This document shows, in pieces, positions 22,940 to 34,723 of a DNA stretch of 64,000 nucleotides. Numbering within the stretch: the first letter of the stretch is position 1; each line of letters opens with the position of its first letter. The notes beneath the pieces are model-generated. The model did no database searches. It saw only the letters and a list, made by a program, of their open reading frames with translations, and was not told where the DNA came from. The DNA is from Pyronema omphalodes (taxonomy: Eukaryota; Ascomycota; Pezizomycetes; Pezizales; Pyronemataceae): NCBI GenBank assembly GCA_024516155.1, contig JAJJXM010000040.1:525422-589421 (forward strand). Direction: 5' to 3'. A program made the translations under genes and the position numbers.

Positions 22940-24070
22940 AGGCTGTGGCACTCCAGAAAATCGGAAGCGCACAGCAAGTACATTTGTTATCTAAATGGCA
23001 CAGAATATTGTTAAGCGTAAATAAAACATAACACAGTAGTTGGAAAAAATGAATAGAAAGGCAGTAATGCTACAGAAAATTTTGTATAACAGCGCGTATA
23101 AAAGTAAATAATGATCAGTAAAATGTAGATATTCTCTTGGGTTCGGGGCTCAGAGTAAGATATTAGAGAATTAGAGGTATTACTGTTTTTACCACTGGTA
23201 GAGAAGAAATCAGGACCGTACTGTTGTGAATATGACTTAAAACAAACGATAAAGTCGCCATCAGTATGGTTCTTGCTTTCATTTTTTCTTTATTTTGTCT
23301 TTTCTCTACAGATTCTTGCTTATTATGTCTGTGAAGATTCTTTTAGCTCCTTTAATAGGTAATTCTTGATATGTATGTCACAAAACTTTCAAAAACACAT
23401 CACACATATAGAATTAGCATTACTCTCGCGTCCAAAACAATCACACAAAGCATTCTGGATAAAAAAAACCGCTAAATGTAAAACCTAAACAAAAGCTTAT
23501 GATGCCACGGAGAAAAAAATGATTTCACCGTCAACCAAATTAAAACGCCTCGCATTTCCCTTCCTTCGATTGCCACTAAATCATTCCACTATGTATATAC
23601 AGTGAAGAAAGAAAGCATTAAATATACATGGAGCAGCCGCTTCTCAAGGCAATCAACCGTGACATCATTCCGTTGCTAAAAGAAAAGTCTGTTGTTTCTA
23701 TGAAGTTTCAATAGGTGCTGTGGTGTTTCTATGGGCGAAAAACTACGATAGCTCAGAATATCAGCAAGAAAATCCTTTTTCCACTCCATTTATCTACTAT
23801 TCTTAGGGCTGTAATGTAAAATCTCATCCTGCATCACTCCATTTGTATTCATTCATCGTACAGACTGCTTTATCTGCGCTCATAGAATATTCTGTTCTAA
23901 ATCACCACTATCTCAACAGCCACTGCAGAACCGTCCATCAATGTTTTTCTAATGACAACTGTGTTATTTGCGCTTTATAGTCTTGATGTCTTTTACTTAA
24001 CAATTGTTTGATTTACGCTTAAGAAGATTTTGTGTCATTTGGATTACCACTATATGTAATGCGCGTTTCC
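22940..24070. other. Intergenic between two R2 copies; no gene seen
   Basis: Very AT-rich and without open frames of note. The flanking R2 copies A and B face each other (inverted), with about 1.1 kb between them. Confidence 0.45.
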
Positions 24071-24237
24071 GTGTTTTAGTCAGCGGTGTGGTATGGTTGG
24101 GGCAACGGTGTCTGTGGCTGGTGGGTGGTAGTGCGCGAAAGTGCACTAGTTGTTGGATGTTGTGCATGCGACATACATCTGGTGTTGGTTCGGTGGCAAA
24201 ATTCTTTTGGCCCTCCATGTACAAATACATTGCCGTA
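24071..24237 (-). repeat. Dispersed repeat family R2, copy B
   Basis: Read on the minus strand it runs from ACGGCAATGTATTTGTACAT to CACACCGCTGACTAAAACAC. It matches copy A through the middle, including GAATTTTGCCAC and GCATGCACAACATCCAACAA, with small gaps. Confidence 0.75.
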
Positions 24238-26712
24238 CTCTAAGGATACAACCTTCTGCATGTATGCATCCTTGCTTTTCTAAATCACGTCACGCGCACT
24301 TCTCCCGCGATGCTCATTGAGCAAGTATTTTATAATCTAAAAAATGCAGGTATGTTACTACGACCTGATATTCATATATAGTTTTCTAAGTTACTGCGGA
24401 TACACTCGTCTCCACCTACCAATAATCGGTCATTGTTCTACTGGGTATTCACAACTCTGCGTACGAAGCTGAACAAAAGCAAATATACCTTGATCCATCT
24501 TGCCTAATCTAACAAGTACCGCAGACCTGCATGGGTCTGCACAAGGTCACTTGCAAGGTAGATATGACGTGACGAAACAACAGGAATCACTGTAAAAAAT
24601 AAGTATTAAGGTTGATAAGATTAGGCTAGCTACATATCCATTTACGTACTCTTACAACGGAACTAGAGAAATGGTGCACACCAAATTAGTGAGGAATTGG
24701 TGTAAACGACACCATGTTTCGTAGAAATACAAAAACGATTTCGTTGATATGACACGAAAATTCAACAACAATCTCACTGAAAGTACACGACTATAAAACT
24801 TACGACGCCATGGTACCAATGTCCCATCACTTTTGCTTTGACTTAAACCACAGAAAATGTACTCGCCTATTTCGATGTTACACCAGGACTTGTTCACTAA
24901 CCATAGATAAAACTTAGCTGGCAATTTGGACCTGAATAGATTATCTATGACTTGATTGCACTGACTATGGTACACTATACCTTGGTTGAAATTGGTGGAT
25001 TTCTCATCACTTATCTGACTTTCATGTTCGTTAACTCTTGTTTACCGCCAAACGAGAAAGAGTGGCATAACATAACTTCATACCAACACATTTCTGGTAA
25101 CCATTGCATGGAACTTATACTGTTTCTCGGTATATCCGAAAAATTTATTTGTTTTTATGTGGTTGTTGAAACTTGCTCAAGTGACTCCTGCGCCTTCCTA
25201 GTTCACGCCCTGGTGCGCTTGCACCCATTTTTCGAGTTTTCCGCTGTTTATTTCTCAGCCCCAGGGTTTGGCACATATCCCAGCAATTTTATCGCTGTAG
25301 CTTACGCACAACCCAAATTATGCTGTTTTTCACGGTTTCCGCCCAACCATTGTAAAGTTCAATTTCGCTGATCTTCAGTAGTTTAAGAGTTTTCTTCATT
25401 ATGCCGCGGTAATTGCCCCTATATTCTTTCACTTACCTCACAATAAAAACTTGAACTCTTCCCCCTTTTTCCCTTGCCTATCTTTGTATTTGTTGAGTGC
25501 ACCGTATGCTAAATAGCAGCCCGTACCTCTCTAACCCATAACTTTGATGAGGGTAATGCATGCCTTGTCCTGCATGAGCCTTTCAGACCTCGGCTAGCGT
25601 AAGATTACATAAAGAAATAGTATATACTTTTTTGTAAGGTTTCTGATAGATTTGTTTAGTATTGGATGCCTGAAAGCACGATTTTATAACAAATACGCCC
25701 TTATCTCAAACCAGTCCCTAGCTTGTGAGATCCAGTACGCAAATTTTCATTCTGTGGAAGTACAGAAATACGTGTCAAGTAATAAATAGGTAAGACATTG
25801 ATTATGACAGTAGAATAAATGAGTCTCTACCAATGGGGTTGTCAGACCTCAGCCCTGGGAGCATCACCGAGTTATTGCAATCCGCAGCTGGTTCGGTGTC
25901 AGATTGTCTCAGTGTGCCGTTTTCTTATAGACCCACTGAATCATAAATATGCCTGTAGACTTTCAGGGTATAGTTCCTCGTACTACCCAGTAATGATACT
26001 ACCATCACCGTATTCCAATGAAATCTATACGATTTGAGGAGACACACAGCATTTCAAGCCTTACAATACAGTGATTAGCGTTAACCTGCGGTCAGGTGGA
26101 TCATCTTGAGAAGATATATCGGGCACTTTGTGCACACCTCGCACATTTTGTGCATTTCACACATCTTGACGAAAAAGGTCCTCGAATTGTCGTATTCTTT
26201 GTTTTCCACGCACAAAAGTCTTGAGGCCAGGTATATTTTCCTTCGACATTCTCTAGTTTTTTTGTAATATTCTGATTGAATTCAGGAACCACTCTTTCGA
26301 AATATCAAGACAATGGAAGCTATCGGATATGCAGCTTCAGAATTTCATTAGGTAGGGGTCCCATTGACGGCTTGGGTGGCTCTTCCAACACCGAAGAGCC
26401 TAAGCATTGCCTTAGATACTGATTAAACTTCTTTGGAAATACCATATGAAGTCATTCAAGCTTCTAGAACTAGAGCAAGTCACAGTCGGAAGCATTTCAT
26501 GCTTAATATTTTCGGTATCACTCGCGGCATCAATGCGATTCAGTATGCGAGTTTATCAACGAATCGAACGCCAGATATCAACACTCATTATTCCAAATTT
26601 ACTCCAAAAAGAAAAAGCCACCAAGAAAATCATTGATCATCAATTATTAGTCGTAACTCATCCGTCGTAATTCGTGTGGTCGTACGTTGTAAGTGCTAAT
26701 GATTCAAACAGG
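24238..26712. other. Gene-poor; no recognised gene
   Basis: A 135-codon plus-strand frame from ATG 24967 to 25371 is the longest, but its peptide (rich in Phe, Cys and Tyr) matches nothing I know and the base composition is that of the surrounding AT-rich DNA. A small hairpin, GGCTCTTC...GAAGAGCC, sits at about 26379-26402. Confidence 0.45.
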
Positions 26713-27862
26713 CTATACCATCTTCGACCCTCTCACCCCGCGTGTCTTTGGAATATCCCAACCATGCATTCTTCGAAGATGCTCCCGCAGATTATCCATC
26801 CTGCCGAACCCGTGTTCTCCTCTTCGATGACAACCCTCGACTTCACAATCATACAATGCACGGTGTAGATTATGCATCTCCTTCTTATGACGTTGCAAAG
26901 CAACATACCAGCGATCACATAAACTGCAAAGCTGTTTTGTGTTTTTATGGCAGGAATTGGCAGCGTTACTACAGTATGATATTAGCGCTACAATTTTACA
27001 ATTCGGAATGATTCAATAACTTGTTTCGAAGACTCTCAGATGAAGTTGTTAAATCGGAAGGACTGTTGCTGGAATTTTGACTTTGACTCTCGAGAGAACC
27101 ATTGTTGATAAGGTCATCTGTGCCGGATTGCAGATGTTGAGAGAAATCGAGATGGTATTCTGTCACTGTTGTCGAGGTGTCTTTAATTCTGTTCATAGCA
27201 AAATCCCCGGTCTGTATGATGGAGGGGTGGATCACAGGAGGGATTATTGTTGCCGGATTGAAGTGTTGCTCTGAATAAGAAGGATTGTTGCTGAAATTTT
27301 GATTTTGGCTCTCGAGGAAAAAATTGGTCATATCAAGGTCATCTCTGCCTGATTGGAGAAGTTGGTAGCAATCGCGATAGTCTTCTGCTAATGTTCTCGA
27401 GATGTCATCGATCCTATTCATAGCGAAATGCCCGGCCTGTTGGACGGAGGGGTAGATTTCAGGAGGGATTATATTTGCCGGAGTGAAGCGTTGCTCGGTA
27501 GTTGGTCCAATCAGAGTATGTTGAATTTCATCAGAGATCATTCTACCATCACCACAGTCCCCCCCTGGATACTCTTGGGACCCCGGGTACAAAACCGTGT
27601 GTAAACCCCAGAAACCCGGTCCCAAGGTTGGATTCTGTGGGCAGTTGTCCCGGCTTGCGCTTTGGAAATCGAATGGAGAGATCAAGCTGTATGACTCGGC
27701 CTCCCAAAGTCCAGATACTGACTGCTGCTGATAATAGTTCCATTTGTTCCAAACATCAGCTGGGGCATCGTCATTAATCTGATTACCTTCAATATTCTCC
27801 CGACTTTCACCAGTTCCAGCGTAATCATTCTCCCAATCGTGGTTGATTTGTACGTTCGCCAT
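26713..27862 (-). CDS. C2H2 zinc-finger protein with an internal ~75-residue duplication
   Basis: Exons on the minus strand are 27862-27021 and 26968-26713 (52-bp intron, GCTAAT branch), giving about 365 residues. The start is ATG 27862 (MANVQINHDWENDYAG). Two zinc fingers lie at the C-terminus. The first is CSLCDRWYVALQRHKKEMH. The second begins YDCEVEGC and continues through FGRMDNLREHLRRMH. The FxRxDNLxxHxxxxH pattern is typical of fungal C2H2 DNA-binding proteins, so a nuclear transcription factor is likely. The long N-terminal part is acidic and Asn/Gln/Ser-rich, as in activation regions. It contains two tandem units of about 75 residues, each with a PA(N/T)IIPP(E/V)I(Y/H)PS core, FAMNRI, LLQSG/LQSG, DDL and LESQ. 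The splice donor could also be 21 bp further downstream, but that intron would be only 31 bp. Confidence 0.75.
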
Positions 27863-29261
27863 ATGCAACTTAATATTGAGCTTGATGGAATCTCGAGATG
27901 TAAGGGGGCTGTGGTGGCAGTGGAGGCAGTGGGAGGAGGTGTAGGTTTAGTTGAACTTATTTATCAATCAATAAGTTATAGCAGATATCTCAAAGTAGAG
28001 CCTGATGCGGAATTTTTTGTGCGGTCTACTTGAATCCAATCAAAAATGAGATAACCCAGTTTTACCTGAAGGCTAAGATTAAATCCCATCATTATTATTG
28101 AATCATACACTGACCAAGGCCTAAAAGGCCCATGCAGGAAAATACAACAAAACACCCAACACCCGTACTCGTGAAATTAACCACCTTATGAGGCCCCCCA
28201 ATCAAATCCAATCGTCAACGGGAAAGCTCCGGAGCCAGTCTGAGGTGTATGTCAACTTAATCGCCATCCGGCATTCGAAGGTTGTATAGCAAACATCCAG
28301 GAAGAATGATCGGCGTCTGGTAATTGTATTACATGGATTGTGAGATAATACGTAGTCAGTCGTGATCATCTATATGGGGTAACTCTTCAGAATTCAGACT
28401 GCAGACAATCACATCATAAATAACCAATAACCCAGATTGTCGAATTCAAATATGTTCTTCGAGGGGATTTTTTGTATGATATCTTTTTAGATGGAGTGAT
28501 AGTTTTTGTCAGCACCTAAGCAGCCACAGTCGGTGTAATAAAGCTGCATGAGTGAAAACTGACCATCAATTACAAGTCACAGAAAATAGGAGTGGCGTAG
28601 GGAATTCTTTCAAGGTGCACAGTGCATGACCTAATGAGTAATTAACATAAAAACTAGCATACACCTAAGATGGATGTTCACACTTCTCGCTTCCCAGCCT
28701 TGTACTTGACACCCCCCCCCCCCCCCCCCCGCAAAAAAAACAAAAAAGGTGCCCATGGGCTTTTTGCCACGTCGTGAACTATACTACCAACGAGTATCCC
28801 CATCCTTCTTTCCAAGTTTGGTAACTTGAGCCTGAGAGCCTGTAAATATATGTAGGACGGCCTCTACTGATGATTGTAGAACTTCTAGAAGGTCCAAGTT
28901 ATATATAAACTACATGCGGGCAGCGGATCGGATCCCCCACATATTTTTTTAGTTTTTATCCAACTATCTAAAATTAACAGTGAGTTTATTGTATCTCCGC
29001 CCTATCCCTTTCACCGTGCCGGTTTTCTCCGCCTAACTAACATCAGACACTCAGGGGACTACAACCCTGAATAACGCAGAATATGGAAGGAAAGGGGACG
29101 GGAGGAGAGGAAAGAAGAGTAAATTGCCATGTAGATACCTCGATAACCCTACGATTGCAGACATGTATGAACAAATAAGTAAATAAATCGACATATATAT
29201 AAATAGCATCTCAAACTTCCACTGTTGAGGCTTCGGTTGGAACCAGAGTGATGCATTATGT
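27863..29261. other. Intergenic; poly-C tract, no gene seen
   Basis: It contains the promoter side of the zinc-finger gene, a 19-bp poly-C run and AT-rich sequence. No coding sequence is supported. Confidence 0.5.
28712..28730. repeat. C19 homopolymer followed by an A-rich tract
   Basis: Nineteen C in a row, then GCAAAAAAAACAAAAAAGG. The minus strand is G-rich and could form a quadruplex. Length in assemblies is often unreliable. Confidence 0.9.
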
Positions 29262-29630
29262 ATGAATCTACATATGATCAATATACATCCTTGCCCGTAC
29301 TCGATGCTAGTAAAGTCTTGGCGGGATCATTTCGCCGCCAGCTGCTCCATGTCAATTTTCTCCGATCGCGCTTCCTCCACTTTCCTTCACGAAACACCAA
29401 ACCTAAGGTATGCAACACCCCTCTCCTTCCCTCACCGCTTTGTTCACCGCCTCGTTCCCTACACCCCGCGTACCCCGCGCATCCACCCGTTCGCCAACTT
29501 GATGAGCAAAAGAGTTCTGCAATTCCGAAGGCATATCCTATGGTTAACCCGTACTTGGTTTCGGCCAGGAGACGCGGCTAAACCTACCGATATGCCGTCT
29601 GAGGATACGCTTAATCTACACTTGATCTGA
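29262..29630 (+). CDS. Hypothetical small basic protein (up to 122 aa)
   Basis: This frame is open from ATG 29262, with a second ATG at 29304, to TGA at 29630. The middle is basic and Arg/Pro-rich (LVPYTPRTPRIHPF). The end looks like a normal globular or amphipathic protein sequence (MSKRVLQFRRHILWLTRTWF, then a short acidic tail). GC at third positions is higher than in the flanks. Few acidic residues in the first half could fit a mitochondrial presequence, but no family is recognised. A GTATGC within the frame (about 29408) could be a splice donor. Treat as tentative. Confidence 0.4.
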   Translation: MNLHMINIHPCPYSMLVKSWRDHFAASCSMSIFSDRASSTFLHETPNLRYATPLSFPHRFVHRLVPYTPRTPRIHPFANLMSKRVLQFRRHILWLTRTWFRPGDAAKPTDMPSEDTLNLHLI

Positions 29631-29904
29631 TTTTTGGTTTACTTTATTTTACGATTTTTGGCATTTCTTTTATGGGCTTTGGATTGGTTGCTAACTAGAA
29701 AGAAAGAATTCGGTTGTTAGGTTCTACAATAGTTTAATGATAGCTAGAAGATATGCAATTGAAAGTCAATTCCTGAATTATCGCTCGCTTCGCTTGTCCC
29801 GTCGTTCCGTCGTTCACTGTGATAGCTCGCTCAACTCTACGCTGCTGTAATGCTACACTGACTGTCTTGAGTCGTAATTCATCGCTACCTGCACCGCAAC
29901 CCAC

Positions 29905-31016
29905 CTAATACTTTCCTGCTCCTTGCTCCTTCCACCCATAAGTTGCCGCAAGCCTTCCTTTCAAATGTTCCGCCGCCGTAATGGCCTTCTCTGCATCATT
30001 CGCACCCCTCTGTCCCCTCTGCTTAACCAGTTCACTCGGGATTGCCTCCAACAACGTTGTATCAACCGGATGACAGAAATATGCCATCGAGTACCTATCC
30101 CTGTTCTCTCCTCCTTTGGGTACCACAACTCTATGCACCGTACTCTTCAGCAATCCACCCGTCCAGTAACTAAGTAGATCCCCTATGTTGACACAAATTG
30201 CATCCTTCACCACAGGCACTGGGCTCCATCCTTCCTTACTAAGGATTTCTAAACCACTTTCTTCGTGCTGGAATAACAAAGTTAGGGAGCCATAGTCGCT
30301 ATGAGCTCCGGCACGGATATCTACGCCTTTCTCGTAGTTAGGGGTAGTGGCGGGGTAGTATAGTAACCGCATAATGCTGCCAGAGGGGCCGTTTGAAGAG
30401 GTATGGGAGGCGGTGAAGTACTCTGCCCCGCCGGCGGAGGCTTCAATTTCAAGGGCTTCGGCGAATAAACGCATCAACCGCCGAGAGAGTGTGGCGCACA
30501 TGTCGGAGAAGCGGGAGATAGTGGGAATGTGGGGTGCAAGAGTGGGTGTAATGGGTTGTTGCGGTGAGCCGTTGAGGAATTCACCAAAGTTCATGGCCCT
30601 GTAAGGTCAGTTACGAAGGAATTGTGGATATAAATCGACCACAGGGAATTAGAGTTTCATGTGGAAAAATTGAGACATACTGCTTGAAGTCTCCTCTCTT
30701 CTGTGTTGCGGGATCTAAGGTCTCCGTGTGCATACCACTCCAGCCTTTATTGTCTGCTGAGATGGCACAGGTAGATTTCTCGTCCTCGGGGGAGGCAAAG
30801 AATTCCTTCGCCTGGAGAAAGTTAGAAGTGTAGATAGACACCTCATGCAGGTGGTTTTACTATTCCAAACATCTCAGACACGTTCTCGGAAGTGAACTCA
30901 GTACCATCGAACGTGATGTAGAGGAAGCCGAGAGTTCGAGCTGATTCCAGTAATGCCCTCGCGCATTCTGGCGTGTCGGTGAGAGTAATCAAGTCGAGTT
31001 TGGCATCGGCAGGCAT
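29905..31016 (-). CDS. 2-oxoglutarate/Fe(II)-dependent dioxygenase, isopenicillin N synthase-like
   Basis: Exons on the minus strand are 31016-30861, 30811-30681 and 30598-29905, with introns of 49 and 82 bp; all frames join. The product has 326 residues, usual for this family. Iron ligands are His195 and Asp197 (GAHSDYGSLTLLFQ) and His251 (STVHRVVVP). The 2-oxoglutarate-binding Arg264 lies in RYSMAYF. The N-terminal half fits the DIOX_N region (TLGFLYITFDG, KEFFASPEDEK, NKGWSGM). Such enzymes hydroxylate or desaturate small molecules, and substrates differ widely, so none can be named. ATG 31016 is the first in a frame that stays open further upstream without an ATG, to a TAG at about 31175, so an extra 5' exon is possible. 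No biosynthetic neighbours suggest a cluster. Confidence 0.88.
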
Positions 31017-31847
31017 GGCTGAGAAGTTGATTGGTGAAAAGGTGGAGTTTGGAGAGATTTGTGTTGCTACATCGTGTTTTGGAGAAAGGGAAGCTGTACG
31101 ACAGTGGAGTGAGGGGTACGGATTGGGAACTTCGGAAACTTCCGAGAGCTCAAAGAGGAGCTTGGCCTTGATCTGCTAAAGACGCTGATCTCGAGAAGTT
31201 TGGAGGATCCCATCAGGCTGTAGGCATCACTCGCTATGGAGCAGCTATGTATGATTGATGCTAGCTGAAGTGCTCGTGTGTCCAGAAGTGCACAAGAGCT
31301 CTGCGGAGATAAAAAACGCCGGTATCACGCCACCATCGGAGCTGCAGTTCATCTTCAAATGTCCGTAACGGCGTTCTCAACATTCAATATCTCGTTCGGC
31401 CCGTGTTGGAATCGTTGATCTCCGTCTTCCTTTCGGGCCGAATGGCTTCATTTTCCCTGTGGATTATATACCCCACTCCACGTCTCCCACCTTCCATGTC
31501 CACCTTTTCGTATGTAAAAACCCGTAATTAGAATGCGGCTCTAAAGCTTTATTTCACTCGTGCCCACCCTCTTCAACTACCTTCGCGTCGTGCCATCAAC
31601 GTCCGCAGCCTTCTTTGCTCTTTAGCTATCACATCTTCTGCACCCAGTACTCTTCGCTCTTTCCATCCACAGTCCATTTTTCTCATCTTAGTAGCTCTCA
31701 CTTTCGATTCTGTCCTGTTGTTCTCCAGCGGTTTAGCATTACCCGGCGCTCCCTCAGTCCGTTTCAGGCCCAAAAGTCAATCCACCATCCACACTTAATC
31801 GAAGCTTATAGCACAGCACCCCGCCAAACCTCCGTCGTTCACCATGA

Positions 31848-34364
31848 CAGTTGCCATCAGTCTGTCCCCGTTTACCTGAACACATTGGAATCACAAGTGC
31901 ACCGACTTACTGTCAAGCAGATCCGCAGCCGCGTACATTTATTGCCTGGGCACAAGCGAGCGGTAGAGCGCAGACGTTGCCTCTCTCTGTCCTAAAGGAT
32001 TCGACGGTCGGAATCGATGCTGAACAGTACCTCACCAACACCCTGACACTACACATTAAAGAGCCATTGGTCTCTGCTCTTGGAGGATTCCCCAATAGCT
32101 TGAAGGATGTCATTAAGAGTGATGTACATTCGTTGAATGCAGCTGGAATCAAACCGGTGTTTGTTTTCCCTGGTCTACACATTATGCCCACGGAAAAGCC
32201 GTTTTCTTCACCCGACGAGTCCAGCAAGCTTCGCACGAAGGCGTGGGAGCTCTACGATAGCGGAAATGGTGCGGAGGCTGTCGAAGCATTCAGTCAGTCC
32301 GGTATTATGCCGCCGGTTGAGCTGTTTCGTTTCGTAATGTTCCATCTGAAGAAGCAGGGTGTTGATTTCCAGGTTGCGCCATATGCTGTTTGGCCACAGG
32401 TAGAGTTCCCATGTATCAATCACGGCTTTTGCTAAGACAATACAGCTCGCGTACCTCCAAAAGTCGGGCTTCATTGACGCTGTCTACTCCAGTCCCCAGA
32501 TGTTCCTCTATGAACAGTCACCCCCAGATGCCGAAAAGGTGATTGTAAACATTGACTTTAAGGAGGGATCATTCAATTTCGTCGAGAAGGCACGGATTCG
32601 CCAGGATACCCAGCTCAGTTCCGATCTCCTTGTTGATGCTATTCTTCTATCTGGATCCTCCTTCGTGCGAACCTTCCCGCCATTGGAAAATTTACCAACA
32701 CAATTCTCGGATGCAGTGGCTATGATCAAGAGAATGAGAAATGTCGCCAACGCAATTAGCACACACAATGACAATGGTGTATACTTGGACAAGTTCCGGA
32801 AAGCTCGTGCTGCCATTAAGCACCACGTTGTTTTGACTGAGGACGGTCAGATAGTAATTAATGAGCTCGCCGAGGCACCCTTTGACTTGATCGAGTTTTT
32901 GGGACACAAATTTCCTGAGGAGTTGTACTTTTACCTTTCTCGTGGAACTATTGGACCCCAAGTATGTGACATGCTTATTACCGGGGAATACTGTCAGGCC
33001 GCACCTCTCGATAACAACGAGGCGGACGAGTACAAGAGATTTCTTTCCCACTTGGACACTATGCGTACGGAGTCGCTCTCTTTGCTCGCTAAGTCTCTGC
33101 ACAGGTGGTGGTGGACTAAAGACGTAAAGGCCTATAACTGGTATGATCCTTCCACCGGAAAGACCTTGAGCCATAAGGATCTACCAGAACCTACACCAAT
33201 TGCACAAAGATGGAACGTGAGGCAGGAGGTGTTTAAACCAGTCATGGAAGCACAGTCGCAGGTTGTAGCTCCATCACTCTATATAATGCGACAAAGCTGA
33301 CTGAAATAGCAATGGGGAGAGTTTGCGTTCTGTATTACCTCTCTAGAAGATGAGTCCTTTGCCGCCAAGACCATTGCTCCTAGGGACAACGCGAAGGTAC
33401 GGCTATTATTCAATATATCGAGTTGTACTAACCCCCGTAGCTCCTCGAGACAGAAGAGGAGGTCAGATGCAATACTCTATGGAGAGTACTTCAGATGCGC
33501 AAGTTTATCGACGCGGAGACCCACAAGCTGACCATTTGGGGACGGGCGTTGGTTGCTGCAATCAAGAATCTCGAAACCGAAGACGAGAGTTTGATTATTC
33601 CTCTCTACATTGCGTTCGAGCTGTTCCGCATGAACGCCCTTAAGTCCAACGACTTTACCCCCGGATTTTCCGGTGCCCCAACCAACGGATCAGGTAAGGT
33701 GCCCTAAAAAATTGCAGGATAAATCTAACATTGAATAGATGAGGACAAGGCAAACACAATTCTTGTGTCCCGCGTCTGTGGATTGATCGGTATTGATCAC
33801 GAGCCTAAGGGTTACACCGGGCCCCTCAACAGGAGTCTTCTTGCATTCAATGGCTTTAGCAGAGCGTTGACCCGGGAATTACGCAACTTCACTGAGATGA
33901 CTTTGGTCAACATGATGATCACTGGAGACATTAACAGAGAGCGACCCAAGGACGACTGGTCGTCCCTTGGTTTAAGGTAAACATCATTTTTTGTATTGGG
34001 CTTTCATATGCTGACGGTTTAGCTTGCCTTTTATCGAGGAGGCCAGCGTTTGCTTGGGAATTGCGGCCAAGCATTATCTCGATGGCCTTTGTGGGGAGCC
34101 TAACCCCACGGCAGATGACTCGAGGAGCAAGCACATGGAGATGTTGCGCGATATTATTCCTGGTGCTACTGATGTTGTTGGAGACTTGGAGATTGCTTTC
34201 CGCGTTTGGGATGCAGTAAGTGGACCCGGTTGATGGACTATGCGCTTTCTTGCTAATAAGAATAGGTCATTGCCGGAATTAAGATCCTCGAGAATGAGGG
34301 GGTTATGGAGACCGAGACCAAGCAATTCTTGGTAGCCGACAGGTGGTTGGAGAGCCGGCGGTAA
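31848..34364 (+). CDS. MKT1: MKT1-like protein (XPG-fold post-transcriptional regulator), 5' end uncertain
   Basis: Coding exons are about 31848-32399, 32446-33261, 33310-33396, 33441-33693, 33739-33976, 34023-34215 and 34266-34364; introns are 44-50 bp and every junction keeps frame. The visible part has about 745 residues (yeast Mkt1 is 830). An XPG/FEN-like N-terminal region is seen in VLKDSTVGIDAEQYL and AGIKPVFVFPGL. The Mkt1 middle and C-terminal blocks follow (EGSFNFVEKARI, HHVVLTEDGQIVINELAEAP, LIIPLYIAFELFRMNALK). Mkt1 binds Pbp1 and affects mRNA translation and stability, including HO mRNA and maintenance of the killer M2 RNA in yeast. The start is unclear: ATG 31844 is out of frame and the coding frame has no early ATG. 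A short first intron after ATGACA, joining at 31935 (CCGCGTACATTTATTGCC), would give MTPRTFIAWAQ, but its donor is weak. Confidence 0.88.
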
Positions 34365-34723
34365 TTTTTCTACTTCTATAACTACTGAATATGGGGGGCT
34401 CATAGGGGTTTGGGGATACTTTGGCGACGATTAATTCACAGATGGAAATCATGTGCCCCGGTTTTCCCATAATAAGTATTTCTCCCCAAAGAAAGTTTTC
34501 TTTGAAGGAGTTTAGATTGTTTGTATGGACACCATTCACGATGTATGACGGAATGTGGATAAAGAAAACACGCTGTAATGATACATCAATGCTGCAACTC
34601 CCAATAGCCCATAGAATAATGCAGTGAATCAAAGCCAACGTCGACGCAAGCAAAGGCACCGACACAGAAACCTTAGGAACCTCCTCTCACCTATCCCATT
34701 ACCCTCCATTATTTGTCAACTCA

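Noticed and set aside
24952..25371. 139-codon plus-strand frame as a gene
   Set aside because: AT-rich composition equals the flanks, and there is no family motif, promoter or splice support.
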